Origin: Nitrospirota bacterium
GTDB taxonomy: Bacteria; Nitrospirota; JACRHL01
Assembly (NCBI GenBank): GCA_029881725.1
Contig: JAOUMB010000017.1
Span: 1 to 51,984 of the forward strand
Length of the DNA: 51,984 nucleotides
Direction: 5' to 3'
Positions 43,152-50,442 of this stretch are shown here, piece after piece (positions within the stretch are counted from its first letter, which is position 1; each line of letters starts with the position of its first letter). The notes under the pieces are model-generated. The model made no database searches and was not told the DNA's origin. It saw only the letters and a program-made list of their open reading frames with translations. A program made the position numbers and the translations under genes.

Positions 43152-44768
43152 TCAGCCGCTCACCCGATCCTCCCGACCGGCACGGCCGGGGGTTGCCCGG
43201 GGGGCCCGGAACCGCACCTGATCGCGCCCGGCACGTTTGGCCGCATACACCGCCCGGTCGGCGGCCTGCAGCAGGGACACGGACTGATCCGAACCCTCGG
43301 AGCCTCCGGAACTCACCCCCAGGCTCACGCTGATGCGCAGGGACTCCCCCTTGACCGGCAGAGTGATCTCCTTCACCGCCAGGCGGATTTCCTCGGCCTT
43401 CGATTCGGCGCCCATCCGGTCGGTGAGGGGCATCAGAATCACGAATTCCTCCCCGCCGAAGCGGGCGAAACAGTCGGTCTGGCGCAGGGTGGCGCCCACC
43501 ACGCGGGCCAGTTCCACCAGCACCTTGTCGCCCACCGTGTGGCCATGGCTGTCGTTGATCCGCTTGAAGTGATCCACATCCAGCATGATCAGGGACAGAG
43601 GCAGGGAGTGCCGCTCGGCGAGCAGAAACTCCTCTTCCAGACGCATGTCGAAAAAACGCCGGTTGTACACGCTGGTGAGGGGATCGGTCACCGCAAGTTG
43701 ATGCAGGGAGTGGCGTTCCGCCTCCAGGGTTTCGTGAATGTAGGCATTCTTGAGCGCCCCCGCCGCCATGTTGGCCACCAGTTCCGCCACGTGGGCGTCC
43801 CGTTCGGAAAAGATGCCGCGCCGCTTGGCCAGTGACAGCATCAGGGTGCCCAGCACCCGGTCCCCCAGGGTCAACGGCACCACCAGCAGGGAACGGATGC
43901 CCACCTGAGCCAGTTTCCCGCGCACTGGCGCGGTCAGCGGGTTGTCCGCCACGTCCGACAGGCGCAACACCTGCCCGGTGGCGGTGGCCTGGGCCAGTTC
44001 CGGGTAGTCGGCCATGCGAATGCGCAGGGTACGGGTGGCGGCTCGCTCATCGGCGGCCAGAATCTCCCGCGAAACCAGAATGGTGCCCTGCCCGTCCGCG
44101 TCCAGATGCACCACGCTGCACCGCCAGGCGGACACCAGTTCCGCCATGGTGCGGATCAGTTCGCCCAGCAGTTCACCCTGGTTGAGGCTCGCCCCCAGGC
44201 GGTGATTGGCGCGCACCACCATCTCCAGATCGCGGCGGCGCGCTTCGGCCAACTGCTGGCCCACGGTCTGAATGCGCACCCGCTGGGCCATGTAGCCAAA
44301 GGCCGCGCCCATGGCCGCCAGCATGGCGGAGCGGAACGCCAGCCCGGAAATATCCGGTGCCGCGCCGCCCGCCAGGGCAGCGGCCCGCAAATCGAGCCAG
44401 GAAAGGCCGCCGTAGACCCCGGCGGTCACCGCCACGGTGGCGAACAGGCCCGGTTGCCCGTGAATGCACGCGGCCAGCCCCACCACCGGCAGGTACAGGA
44501 AAAACGCCTCCCCGTCCGCCGCTCCCAGCCGCTGGACGGCCACCGACACCAGAAACAGGTCGAACAGCACCAGCAGGAACCAGTGCGGTCGGTATTCGAA
44601 CAACGGCGCCGGGCCCGCATGCAGGATCAGGTTGGAACCCAGCAGCATCACCAGCGCGGTGGTCAGCGCCGCATCGCCGAACAGGCCGGGACCGGAGAGC
44701 TGCACCAGTCCCGCGGCCAGCAGCAGGGTCAACCAGCGAAAGTTGAGAATCAGTGTTTTACGGTCCAT
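43152..44768 (-). CDS. Membrane diguanylate cyclase with GAF domain
   Basis: A 538-residue protein. The first 180 residues hold about five to six hydrophobic spans (a MASE-like sensor), followed by a short coil, a GAF domain at about 195-345 (LLGELIRTMAELVSAWRCSV; IRSLLVVPLTLGDRVLGTLM) and a GGDEF domain from about 360. The active site is GGEEF at residues 438-442, and the product-inhibition I-site RQTD lies at 429-432, five residues before it, so an active and feedback-regulated cyclase is expected. ATG 44768 follows GGAAAGG. It lies 107 bp after znuB on the same strand; whether it shares the zinc operon transcript is not clear. Confidence 0.92.
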   Translation of the reverse strand: MDRKTLILNFRWLTLLLAAGLVQLSGPGLFGDAALTTALVMLLGSNLILHAGPAPLFEYRPHWFLLVLFDLFLVSVAVQRLGAADGEAFFLYLPVVGLAACIHGQPGLFATVAVTAGVYGGLSWLDLRAAALAGGAAPDISGLAFRSAMLAAMGAAFGYMAQRVRIQTVGQQLAEARRRDLEMVVRANHRLGASLNQGELLGELIRTMAELVSAWRCSVVHLDADGQGTILVSREILAADERAATRTLRIRMADYPELAQATATGQVLRLSDVADNPLTAPVRGKLAQVGIRSLLVVPLTLGDRVLGTLMLSLAKRRGIFSERDAHVAELVANMAAGALKNAYIHETLEAERHSLHQLAVTDPLTSVYNRRFFDMRLEEEFLLAERHSLPLSLIMLDVDHFKRINDSHGHTVGDKVLVELARVVGATLRQTDCFARFGGEEFVILMPLTDRMGAESKAEEIRLAVKEITLPVKGESLRISVSLGVSSGGSEGSDQSVSLLQAADRAVYAAKRAGRDQVRFRAPRATPGRAGREDRVSG

Positions 44769-44875
44769 CCGGCCTTTCCAAAGCGAAACGCAGGTCGCCA
44801 AACCGGCACACCCCACCACCCGGCATGCTCGTATTTTCGGCAGTTTTCGGAGGAAACTTGACCCGCAAGGCGGGA

Positions 44876-45700
44876 TCAGGCGGGACGGGCGTCCCGCACA
44901 CGGCGTACCATGAACGCCGCAAAGAACAGCATCACCAGCGCCAGCACAATGGACCCGCCGGAGGCCAGGTCCCACAGATAGGAACTGGTCAGGCCGATGA
45001 ACACCGCCAGCCACCCGGAGAGGATGGAAATGCCCAGAATGCCGCGCCAGTTGTCGGCCATCTGGAACCCCACCGCGGCCGGGATCACCAGCAGGGCCGA
45101 GGCCAGCACCAGCCCGACCACGTGGATGGCGGCCACCACCGTGCAGGCGATGGCCACCAGCAGGCCGTAACCCAGCAGGCGCGCCGGAACCCCGGTCACC
45201 CGCGCCACCTCCTCGTCAAAGGAGACGAACAGCAACTCCTTGTAGAAGAAGCCGATAAACCCCAGCACCAGCACCGCCACCCCGGCCAGGGACACCAGTT
45301 GCCCGGTACTGACGGCGAGGATGTTGCCGAACAGGTAACTGAACAGGTCCCCCTGGTAGGTGCCCGCAAAGCCCACCAGCACCACGCCGAAGGCCATCAG
45401 GCCGGTGGTCAGGATGCCGATGGCCACGTCTTCGGTCAGGCGCCCGGTGCGGCTCACCGCGCCGATGCCGAAGGCGGTGGCCACACAGACCAGCAGCGCG
45501 GTAAGCAGCGGGTTCACCCCGGTCACCAGCCCCAGCGAGATGCCCCCCAGCGCCGCGTGGGAGATGCCCACCCCGGCGAACGCCAGCCGCTTGAGCAGCA
45601 CGAACAGGGACAGCACCGAGCACAACAGACTAACCAGCAGTCCGCCCACCACGGCGCGCACCATGAAGTCGTACTGGAACATGTCGGCCAGCGGCGCCAT
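44876..45700 (-). CDS. znuB: Zinc/manganese ABC transporter permease (ZnuB-like)
   Basis: A 274-residue inner-membrane permease of the ABC-3 family with about eight hydrophobic spans. MVRAVVGGLLVSLLCSVLSL, FVLLKRLAFAGVGISHAALG and VVAAIHVVGLVLASALLVIP are typical family segments. It begins one base after the znuC stop. The expected substrate is zinc because the partner ZnuA has a long histidine loop and ZnuC a histidine tail. A small hairpin (44862-44874) follows the stop. Confidence 0.92.
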   Translation of the reverse strand: MAPLADMFQYDFMVRAVVGGLLVSLLCSVLSLFVLLKRLAFAGVGISHAALGGISLGLVTGVNPLLTALLVCVATAFGIGAVSRTGRLTEDVAIGILTTGLMAFGVVLVGFAGTYQGDLFSYLFGNILAVSTGQLVSLAGVAVLVLGFIGFFYKELLFVSFDEEVARVTGVPARLLGYGLLVAIACTVVAAIHVVGLVLASALLVIPAAVGFQMADNWRGILGISILSGWLAVFIGLTSSYLWDLASGGSIVLALVMLFFAAFMVRRVRDARPA

Positions 45701-45701
45701 G

Positions 45702-46502
45702 TCAGTGCTCCCCCTGGTGGTCGTGATGGTGGCCGCCGCCCCCGTGGGGGTGGTGGGAGAAAAAGTCGAACTCGCAGGAATAGGCGTTGCCCAGATGGTG
45801 GCTCTCCATCACCTCGCGCGGGTCCCCGTGCACGTGCAGGGTGCGGTTGATGCACGCCAGTTCGTCCGCATAGCCGGACAGCATGGACACGTCGTGGCTC
45901 ACGGTGATCACCGTGAGGCCGCGCTCCACCTGCAACTCCTTGAGCAGCTTGTAGAGGCGGTCCTGATGGGGCAGATCGACCCCTTCCGTCGGTTCGTCCA
46001 GTACCAGCAGACGGGTTTTGCGGCACATGGCGCGGGCAATCATCGCCCGCTGCACCTGTCCGCCGGAAAGGGACCCGATGGGGCGGTTCGCCTCCCCGGA
46101 AAGTCCCATCCGCTCCAGACTTTCCTCCACCAGCCGCCGGTCCTTGGCTCCCGGGCGCCGCCCCAGCCCGATGCAGCACACGCGTCCCATCATCACCACG
46201 TCGTACACCGAAAACGGCGCGTACCGTCCGGCCAGTGCCCGTTGCGGCACATACCCGATGTGGTGCGCCCGGTGGCCCAGTTCCCACGGTTTGGAGCCCA
46301 GCACCCGCACGCTGCCCCGGGTGGGGCGGTGCACCCCCAGGATGACTTTCAGGCAACTGGTCTTGCCGGCTCCGTTGGGGCCGATCAGGCCCAGAAAGCG
46401 GCCCGGCATGAGGGAGATGGAGATGTCCTCCAGCACCTGACGGCCGCCCAGGGTCAGGTCCACGTGCTCCATCTGGAGCACCGGTTGCAGGGTTTCGGTC
46501 AC
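45702..46502 (-). CDS. znuC: Zinc ABC transporter ATP-binding protein (ZnuC-like)
   Basis: A 266-residue ABC ATPase. Walker A is GPNGAGKTSCLK, the Q-loop is in GYVPQRALAGRY, the signature is LSGGQVQRAMIARAM, Walker B is LLVLDEPTEGVD and the switch histidine is in ITVSHD. The C-terminus is histidine-rich (SHHPHGGGGHHHDHQGEH), which may sense or buffer zinc in the cytoplasm. The start is GTG 46502 in a 4-bp overlap with the znuA stop, giving translational coupling. Confidence 0.93.
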   Translation of the reverse strand: MTETLQPVLQMEHVDLTLGGRQVLEDISISLMPGRFLGLIGPNGAGKTSCLKVILGVHRPTRGSVRVLGSKPWELGHRAHHIGYVPQRALAGRYAPFSVYDVVMMGRVCCIGLGRRPGAKDRRLVEESLERMGLSGEANRPIGSLSGGQVQRAMIARAMCRKTRLLVLDEPTEGVDLPHQDRLYKLLKELQVERGLTVITVSHDVSMLSGYADELACINRTLHVHGDPREVMESHHLGNAYSCEFDFFSHHPHGGGGHHHDHQGEH

Positions 46503-47494
46503 CGCTCGGCCGCCTGCTGGAAGGAATGCACGATGTGACGCATCAGGTCCTCGTAAGAGGCGCCCCGGTCCGGGGCGCCGATGGGATCGGCGGTCACCAC
46601 CACCCCGTCGAACTGGGCGGCAATGGTGCGGGCCACGCGCGGGCTGAACTGGGGCTCGATGACCACCACCCGCGCGCCCTCCCGGCGGGCTTCGTCCACC
46701 ACGTGGGCCATCCAGCGGGCGGACGGCTCGCGCCCGGGGGCCGGCTCCACCACCGCCACCTGGCGCAGCCCGTAGCGCGCGGCAAACCGTCCCCACGGAC
46801 CGTGGAAGGCCACGAACGCCAGGCCGTCCAATTGGGCCAGAACCGGTTTGATTTCCGCATCCAGCCGGGACAGGCGCGCGGCGAACGCGGCGGCCCGCTG
46901 CCGGTAGGCATCGGCGGCGCCGGGATCGACGGCGGCCAGCGCCTCGGCGAGGGCCGGCACCAGCCGCTCCCGCACCAGCACCGGGTCCAGCCACAGGTGC
47001 GGATCGGGGCCGTGGTGGGCATGGGCGTCGGTATCGTGATCGGCGTGATCGGCGTGATCGGCGTGATCGGCGTGATCGGCGTGATCGGCAACCGCGTCCA
47101 TCAGCACCAGCCGGGGGAGTTGGCCGGGAACGGCCCGCGCCAGCCGCTCGGCCCACGGGTCCAGCCCGCCGCCCACGGTGACCAGCAGGCGTGCGTCGGC
47201 CAGCCGCCGCACCTGGGTGGGGGCCGGTTCAAAGCCGTGCGGAGACGCACCCGGCGGCAGCAGGGTGGAAACGGCAACGGCTTCGCCGCCCACCGCCTGG
47301 ACCAGCAGGGCGACCGGATGGATGGAAACGGAAACCGGCAGCGGCGCCGCACCCGCGGGAACCGCGAGCAGCGCCAGGGAAAGCACCGTGGTGATGCACC
47401 AAAAGCCCCGCACCACTCCGGACGTGGAGTGGCGCGGGGCCAACCGGTTGCAATACCGGGCAAGGCGGAAGGTTCCGATCACGGAAAACAGCAT
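46499..47494 (-). CDS. znuA: Zinc-binding periplasmic protein (ZnuA-like)
   Basis: A 331-residue metal-binding lipocalin-unrelated cluster A-I receptor. From ATG 47494 (AGGGG seven bases upstream) a hydrophobic signal at about 31-50 ends VPAGAAPLP. If translation instead starts at one of two adjacent GTGs near residue 27, the signal peptide becomes of normal length. Metal ligands are in SIHPVALLVQ, DPHLWLDPV, VAFHGPWGRF and the late acidic IEPQFSP. A histidine-rich loop at 137-158 (ADHADHADHADHADHD, then AHAHH) is made by a 9-bp tandem repeat. A strong hairpin (47405-47440) covers the early codons. Confidence 0.9.
   Translation of the reverse strand: MLFSVIGTFRLARYCNRLAPRHSTSGVVRGFWCITTVLSLALLAVPAGAAPLPVSVSIHPVALLVQAVGGEAVAVSTLLPPGASPHGFEPAPTQVRRLADARLLVTVGGGLDPWAERLARAVPGQLPRLVLMDAVADHADHADHADHADHADHDTDAHAHHGPDPHLWLDPVLVRERLVPALAEALAAVDPGAADAYRQRAAAFAARLSRLDAEIKPVLAQLDGLAFVAFHGPWGRFAARYGLRQVAVVEPAPGREPSARWMAHVVDEARREGARVVVIEPQFSPRVARTIAAQFDGVVVTADPIGAPDRGASYEDLMRHIVHSFQQAAER
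47035..47088. repeat. Six tandem 9-bp repeats inside znuA
   Basis: Six exact copies of CGTGATCGG run from 47035 to 47088. On the coding strand each unit gives Asp-His-Ala, building the metal-binding loop of ZnuA. Copy number is likely to vary by slippage without breaking the frame. Confidence 0.95.
47405..47440 (-). promoter_or_regulatory. Strong hairpin with U-rich tail at the znuA 5' end
   Basis: Arms 47405-47419 and 47426-47440 pair over 15 positions around a six-base loop; the single mismatch becomes G-U on the minus-strand RNA. TTTT follows on that strand, as in an intrinsic terminator. It hides GGAG next to two candidate GTG starts, so it could attenuate transcription or translation of znuA. 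Confidence 0.55.
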
Positions 47495-47576
47495 CACCCT
47501 GCCCCTGGTGTACGGATTGCCGGAAACCCGAATGCGTTTCCCGGCGGTCGGGCCGCCGGGAGGGGGAAGTGCCGCC

Positions 47577-47672
47577 CTAGCGGCTGCGCCGCTGGTGCCG
47601 CGTCTTCTTGAGCAGCTTGCGGTGCTTGTGCTTGCGCATCTTCTTGCGGCGCTTCTTGATGACCCTCGACAT
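47577..47672 (-). CDS. 31-residue bS22/AURKAIP1-COX24-type ribosomal mini-protein
   Basis: This tiny gene encodes MSRVIKKRRKKMRKHKHRKL followed by LKKTRHQRRSR. More than half the residues are Lys or Arg, and the order VIKKRRKKM...KHKHRKLL.KTRHQRR is the AURKAIP1/COX24 domain, the family of the small bacterial 30S protein bS22 best known in mycobacteria and of mitochondrial mS38. The ATG at 47672 is preceded by AGGGAG with a six-base gap, a very good ribosome site. An extended -10-like TGGTACTCT (AGAGTA at 47706-47711 on the plus strand) lies upstream. It stands alone, 82 bp before znuA on the same strand. Hairpins at 47540-47560 separate the two. Confidence 0.85.
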   Translation of the reverse strand: MSRVIKKRRKKMRKHKHRKLLKKTRHQRRSR

Positions 47673-48068
47673 TCAGATCTCCCTGAAAAAACCCACTAAA
47701 AAACCAGAGTACCAGCCCGCTCACACAGGCAACACGGGGAATGGCACCCACCGAAACCAAAAGAGCGGAGTAGGTTACCACATGGACCGCCCGATGAACA
47801 ATCACTACCGTTTCCCGCCGTTGGCGGCGTCCCGCTCCGGGCGCGCGCGAAACCCTGCCGGAAGAATCCGGCAACACCGGTCCCCCACCTGCCGGGCCGG
47901 GAGGGGATGGGGCCGAAACCGGCCCGCAACACATTCAGAAATGGGGCGGGAGGCAGAAAAAAAGGGGGACGCCCGGTGACCACGGCTCCCCGTGTCACGC
48001 AGGCTTCCCCCCGATGGAACTGCCCTTCCGGGAACCGCCGTGCGGCCCCCGGAAGGCATATCCGGTCA
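47673..48068. other. Intergenic region without a supported gene
   Basis: About 400 bases between the bS22-like gene and the zinc-ribbon gene. Short open frames exist on both strands, but none has a ribosome site or recognisable product. It holds the likely bS22 promoter (near 47706), hairpins at 47976-47998 and 48024-48056, and a seven-base A tract at 47957-47963 that reads as a U tract on the minus strand. Confidence 0.6.
47957..47998 (-). terminator. Terminator of the zinc-ribbon gene
   Basis: GTGA-CACGG (47976-47985) pairs with CCGTG-TCAC (47990-47998) with one bulged C, and on the minus strand a run of seven U residues follows after about a dozen bases. A second 9-bp stem (48024-48032 with 48048-48056) directly follows the stop codon of the gene. 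Confidence 0.45.
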
Positions 48069-48269
48069 CTACTGGCACAACTCCCAGGTCAGGTGGTCGT
48101 CGCCGCAGTTTTCACACGGGCCGAAGGTGTCTCCGGCGGTTGCTTCAATCTCTTCACCACAGGTGGTGCATTCGTAGGTGCCGGTTTCCGGCACCTTATC
48201 GCCGATCTTGTTTGCAATCGTGGAGGCGTCCACTTCGGCATCGCCCTGATAATTAAGATCGTAATCCAT
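48069..48269 (-). CDS. Small zinc-ribbon protein
   Basis: A 66-residue acidic protein, MDYDLNYQGDAEVDASTIAN at the start, with two CxxC knuckles (YECTTCGEE and GPCENCGDD) that should hold one zinc, as in rubredoxin-like ribbons. No longer domain is present; family and function are not known to me. ATG 48269 has GAGGGA six bases before; the frame extends upstream into the promoter without another ATG in a good context. A promoter (TTGCCA-17-TATAGT, 48346-48374 on the minus strand) drives it, back to back with the promoter of the SPFH gene. Confidence 0.75.
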   Translation of the reverse strand: MDYDLNYQGDAEVDASTIANKIGDKVPETGTYECTTCGEEIEATAGDTFGPCENCGDDHLTWELCQ

Positions 48270-48345
48270 TGAAATCCCTCGTAACTCAAAACAGAAACAA
48301 AAGACCCGGCGCGGGCCCGGAAAAATTTTTGCGCGGGAGCCAGTA

Positions 48346-48374
48346 ACTATATCCCGGAACCGGTCTACTGGCAA
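48346..48374 (-). promoter_or_regulatory. Sigma70-type promoter of the zinc-ribbon gene
   Basis: On the minus strand TTGCCA (48374-48369) and TATAGT (48351-48346) are separated by 17 bp. The start near 48339 leaves a leader of about 70 bases that includes AAAAATTTTT and a GC-rich stem. Confidence 0.6.
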
Positions 48375-48383
48375 GGTTTGCCC

Positions 48384-48412
48384 TTGTACCCGCCGCGCAG
48401 GTGCCCTACCCT
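48384..48412 (+). promoter_or_regulatory. Sigma70-type promoter of the SPFH gene
   Basis: TTGTAC (48384-48389) and TACCCT (48407-48412) are 17 bp apart. Its -35 lies 9 bp from the -35 of the divergent zinc-ribbon promoter, so the two may compete or share control. Confidence 0.45.
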
Positions 48413-48451
48413 AGTGCCACTCACACCATTTTGTAATTCTGGAGACAGTGT

Positions 48452-49291
48452 ATGAGCGAGACACCGACTTACAAGCCGGTTCAATTGGGTGTTCCCGGCG
48501 GGGCGGGAGGGTTCCTGGCCATTGCCGCGGTGCTGGCGTTGTTTTTGTTGTACAACACGGCGTTTGTCACCGTCGGGGCCGGCGAACGGGGCGTGGTGTT
48601 CTCCAAGTTCGGCGGCGTCAAGGAACACGTGCTGGGCGAGGGACTGCATTTCAAGATGCCGTTTTTTGAGGAAGTGATCACGGTGGACGTGAAGGTGCAG
48701 AAGGTCCAGCCCCGCGCCGAAGCCTCCTCGCGCGACCTGCAGACGGTCACTTCCACGGTCGCCATCAACTTCCATGTGGACCCGCTCAAGGTGGCGGTCG
48801 TCTATCAGGAAGTGGGCCTGGAGTTCGGCAGCCGCATCATCGATCCGGCGGTCCAGGAAGCGGTGAAGGCGGTCACCGCCCAGTATTCCGCCGAGGAGCT
48901 GATCACCCAGCGCTCCAAGGTGCGCGACGACATCAAGGAAATCCTGCGGAAGCGGCTGGCCGGCTTCCACATCCTGATGGACGAGTTCTCCATCGTGGCC
49001 TTCGATTTTTCGCGGGAGTTCAACGCCGCCATCGAGGCCAAACAGACCGCCGAGCAGAACGCCCTCAAGGCCAGCCGCGACCTGGACCGGATCCGGGTGG
49101 AGGCGGAACAGAAGGTGACCCAGGCCCAGGCCGAGGCCGATGCCCAGCGCCTGCAGGCCCAGACCATCACCGCCGACATCCTCAGCCTGCGCGCCATCGA
49201 AAAGTGGGACGGCCACCTGCCGCAGGTGGTGGGCGGCGACGGCGCCGTGCCGTTCCTGAACATTGGCGACCTGAAATCCTCGAAGCGATAA
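48452..49291 (+). CDS. Prohibitin-like SPFH/Band 7 membrane protein
   Basis: A 279-residue membrane-anchored protein of the prohibitin branch. One N-terminal span (GGFLAIAAVLALFLLYNTAF) is followed by the SPFH domain (VTVGAGERGVVFSKFGGVKE; GEGLHFKMPFFEEVITVDVK; TSTVAINFHVDPLKVAVVYQ) and a C-terminal coiled coil (FNAAIEAKQTAEQNALKASR), as in HflC/prohibitin. Such proteins form large rings around membrane proteases such as FtsH. ATG 48452 has GGAGA seven bases upstream. No NfeD or FtsH gene is adjacent. A 17-bp hairpin follows the stop. Confidence 0.92.
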   Translation: MSETPTYKPVQLGVPGGAGGFLAIAAVLALFLLYNTAFVTVGAGERGVVFSKFGGVKEHVLGEGLHFKMPFFEEVITVDVKVQKVQPRAEASSRDLQTVTSTVAINFHVDPLKVAVVYQEVGLEFGSRIIDPAVQEAVKAVTAQYSAEELITQRSKVRDDIKEILRKRLAGFHILMDEFSIVAFDFSREFNAAIEAKQTAEQNALKASRDLDRIRVEAEQKVTQAQAEADAQRLQAQTITADILSLRAIEKWDGHLPQVVGGDGAVPFLNIGDLKSSKR

Positions 49292-49319
49292 TCCGGCCCG
49301 GCATCCCCGGCCGTTACCC

Positions 49320-49356
49320 CACAGGCCCTTTCACGCAGCGCGTGGAAGGGCCTGTG
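49320..49356 (+). terminator. Strong hairpin after the SPFH gene
   Basis: Arms 49320-49336 and 49340-49356 pair over 17 positions with one T-G wobble and a three-base loop. No U tract follows, so it could be a stability element or a Rho-assisted terminator. Confidence 0.5.
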
Positions 49357-49474
49357 TGCGTTCGGAGCCGGCCATTTAACCCCCTGAGCCGCGGGCCCGT
49401 GCGCAAACGGCTTGCAGGGGGCATTCCGGCGCATTCCGCGTGGATGCGGGCGGGTGGATGGGAAAAGGTGGGAG

Positions 49475-49735
49475 GCCCTGCCCGGTGTCTCAACCGGGCA
49501 GGGCACTAAATCCAGGTGGGAATAGAGACGAAAGGCCCCTCTTTCCCAGGCCGAAGCCGGGGATCAGAGAATGTGCCAGCGGTGAGCCGGCGAAGCGCGG
49601 CGGCAGTAGTAGCCAGGCAGGTAATGCGCTCCATCGGGGCCCCCTCTCGGAGGAAGCATGTCTGCACCCCGAGAGCACTGCATAGCACGTGCCACGTCGT
49701 GACAATACGCCGGAAAAATGCATAACTAACTGAAA
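49475..49735 (+). ncRNA. Candidate structured non-coding RNA
   Basis: No protein gene fits this stretch, yet it is dense in nested helices. A 12-bp stem stands at 49475-49486 with 49493-49504. GGGAA-AGAG (49518-49527) pairs with CTCT-TTCCC (49539-49547). GGC-CGAA-GCC sits at 49549-49558. TGCC (49574-49577) pairs with GGCA (49602-49605) around GCCGGC-GAA-GC-CGGC (49586-49601). ATGC (49624-49627) pairs with GCAT (49680-49683) around CTCTCGG (49644-49650) with CCGAGAG (49669-49675). GGCAC (49502-49506) can close on GTGCC (49689-49693). Unpaired segments on the plus strand are purine-rich (AATAGAGACGAAAGG, GGAGGAAGC), which favours that strand. The layout brings to mind HEARO/omega-RNA elements, from memory only; it is not RNase P RNA, tmRNA, 4.5S or 6S RNA as far as I can tell. 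Confidence 0.4.
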
Positions 49736-49815
49736 AACCAGGCGGTTAAACGGTTAGCTGAGGGGCTACTGGAATGTTTAGGACAAGCTGAACGCGCGGG
49801 AATCGCGCAATATCG

Positions 49816-50409
49816 TCACGGTTTTGGCTGTGGGTGCGCCAAAATGTCATCCATGGTGAACAAAGCCTCCAGGGCAAGGCCCTGGGCGGCCAGCCCCTCG
49901 CGCCCGCCTTCGTCCCGGTCCACCACCGCCAGGGCGGCCACCACCTCGAAACCGGCCTCGCGCAGCCGTTCCACCGCCTCCAGGGTCGATTTGCCGGTGG
50001 TCACCACGTCGTCCAGCACGGCGATGCGCATGGGGGGGGTGGCGGGGCCTTCGATCCAGCGGCCGGTTCCGTGCCCCTTGGCGGCCTTGCGCACGATGAT
50101 GGCATCCATCGGTTCGCGGCCCAGGTGGCTGGTGAGCGCCACCGCCGACACCAGCGGGTCCGCCCCCAGGGTCAGCCCGCCCACGGCCAGAATGCCGCGC
50201 CCCTGCAGCCGGGAGAACAGCAGACGGCCGCACAGGGCGGCGCCCTCGGCGCTCAGGGTGGTTTTTTTCAGGTCCACATAGTGGTTGCTGTGCTTGCCGG
50301 AGGAAAGGGTGAACCCCTCCTCCGAAAACCGGTACGAGTGCAGGGTAATCAGTTCCAGCAGGCGCGCGGCGTCCGCGGCAGGGCTGGTGGTGGCTTGGGT
50401 AAGGTTCAT
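49816..50409 (-). CDS. pyrE: Orotate phosphoribosyltransferase
   Basis: A 197-residue enzyme that makes orotidine monophosphate from orotate and PRPP. The PRPP motif RIAVLDDVVTTGKSTLEAVE and the substrate-binding EGFTLSSGKHSNHYVDLKKT are intact, as is the flexible catalytic loop (IVRKAAKGHGTGRWIEG). ATG 50409 is used. The gene lies 33 bp after the prenyl synthase gene on the same strand. The stop is followed by a small hairpin and then the candidate RNA region. Confidence 0.95.
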   Translation of the reverse strand: MNLTQATTSPAADAARLLELITLHSYRFSEEGFTLSSGKHSNHYVDLKKTTLSAEGAALCGRLLFSRLQGRGILAVGGLTLGADPLVSAVALTSHLGREPMDAIIVRKAAKGHGTGRWIEGPATPPMRIAVLDDVVTTGKSTLEAVERLREAGFEVVAALAVVDRDEGGREGLAAQGLALEALFTMDDILAHPQPKP

Positions 50410-50442
50410 GCGGGGGAAACGGCTCGGGGTGGATGGGGCGGG

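Larger units (their letters stand above)
49292..49815. other. 524-base region without a protein gene
   Basis: Between the SPFH gene and pyrE. It holds the SPFH hairpin (49320-49356), a GC-rich stretch, the candidate RNA (49475-49735), and then an AT-richer tail with the repeat CGGTTAAACGGTTA (49743-49756). A small stem GCGCG-GGAAT-CGCGC (49794-49808) follows the pyrE stop on the minus strand. Confidence 0.6.

Noticed and set aside
47035-47088. Short tandem repeats considered as a CRISPR array
   Set aside because: Units are 9 bp with no spacers and lie in frame inside znuA.
47522-47541. GGAAAC-8-GTTTCC as a Zur box for znuA
   Set aside because: The spacing and GC-rich centre do not match known AT-rich Zur sites; it may simply be part of a stem.
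49490-49725. Short proteins of 60-81 residues on both strands in the 49.5-49.7 kb region
   Set aside because: Several overlapping frames exist without ribosome sites; the nested stems fit a structured RNA better.
49501-49735. RNase P RNA, tmRNA or 4.5S RNA
   Set aside because: The conserved GAGGAAAGTCC, tag-peptide or GGAAGGAAGCAGC-type cores of those RNAs are not found, and the lengths do not fit.
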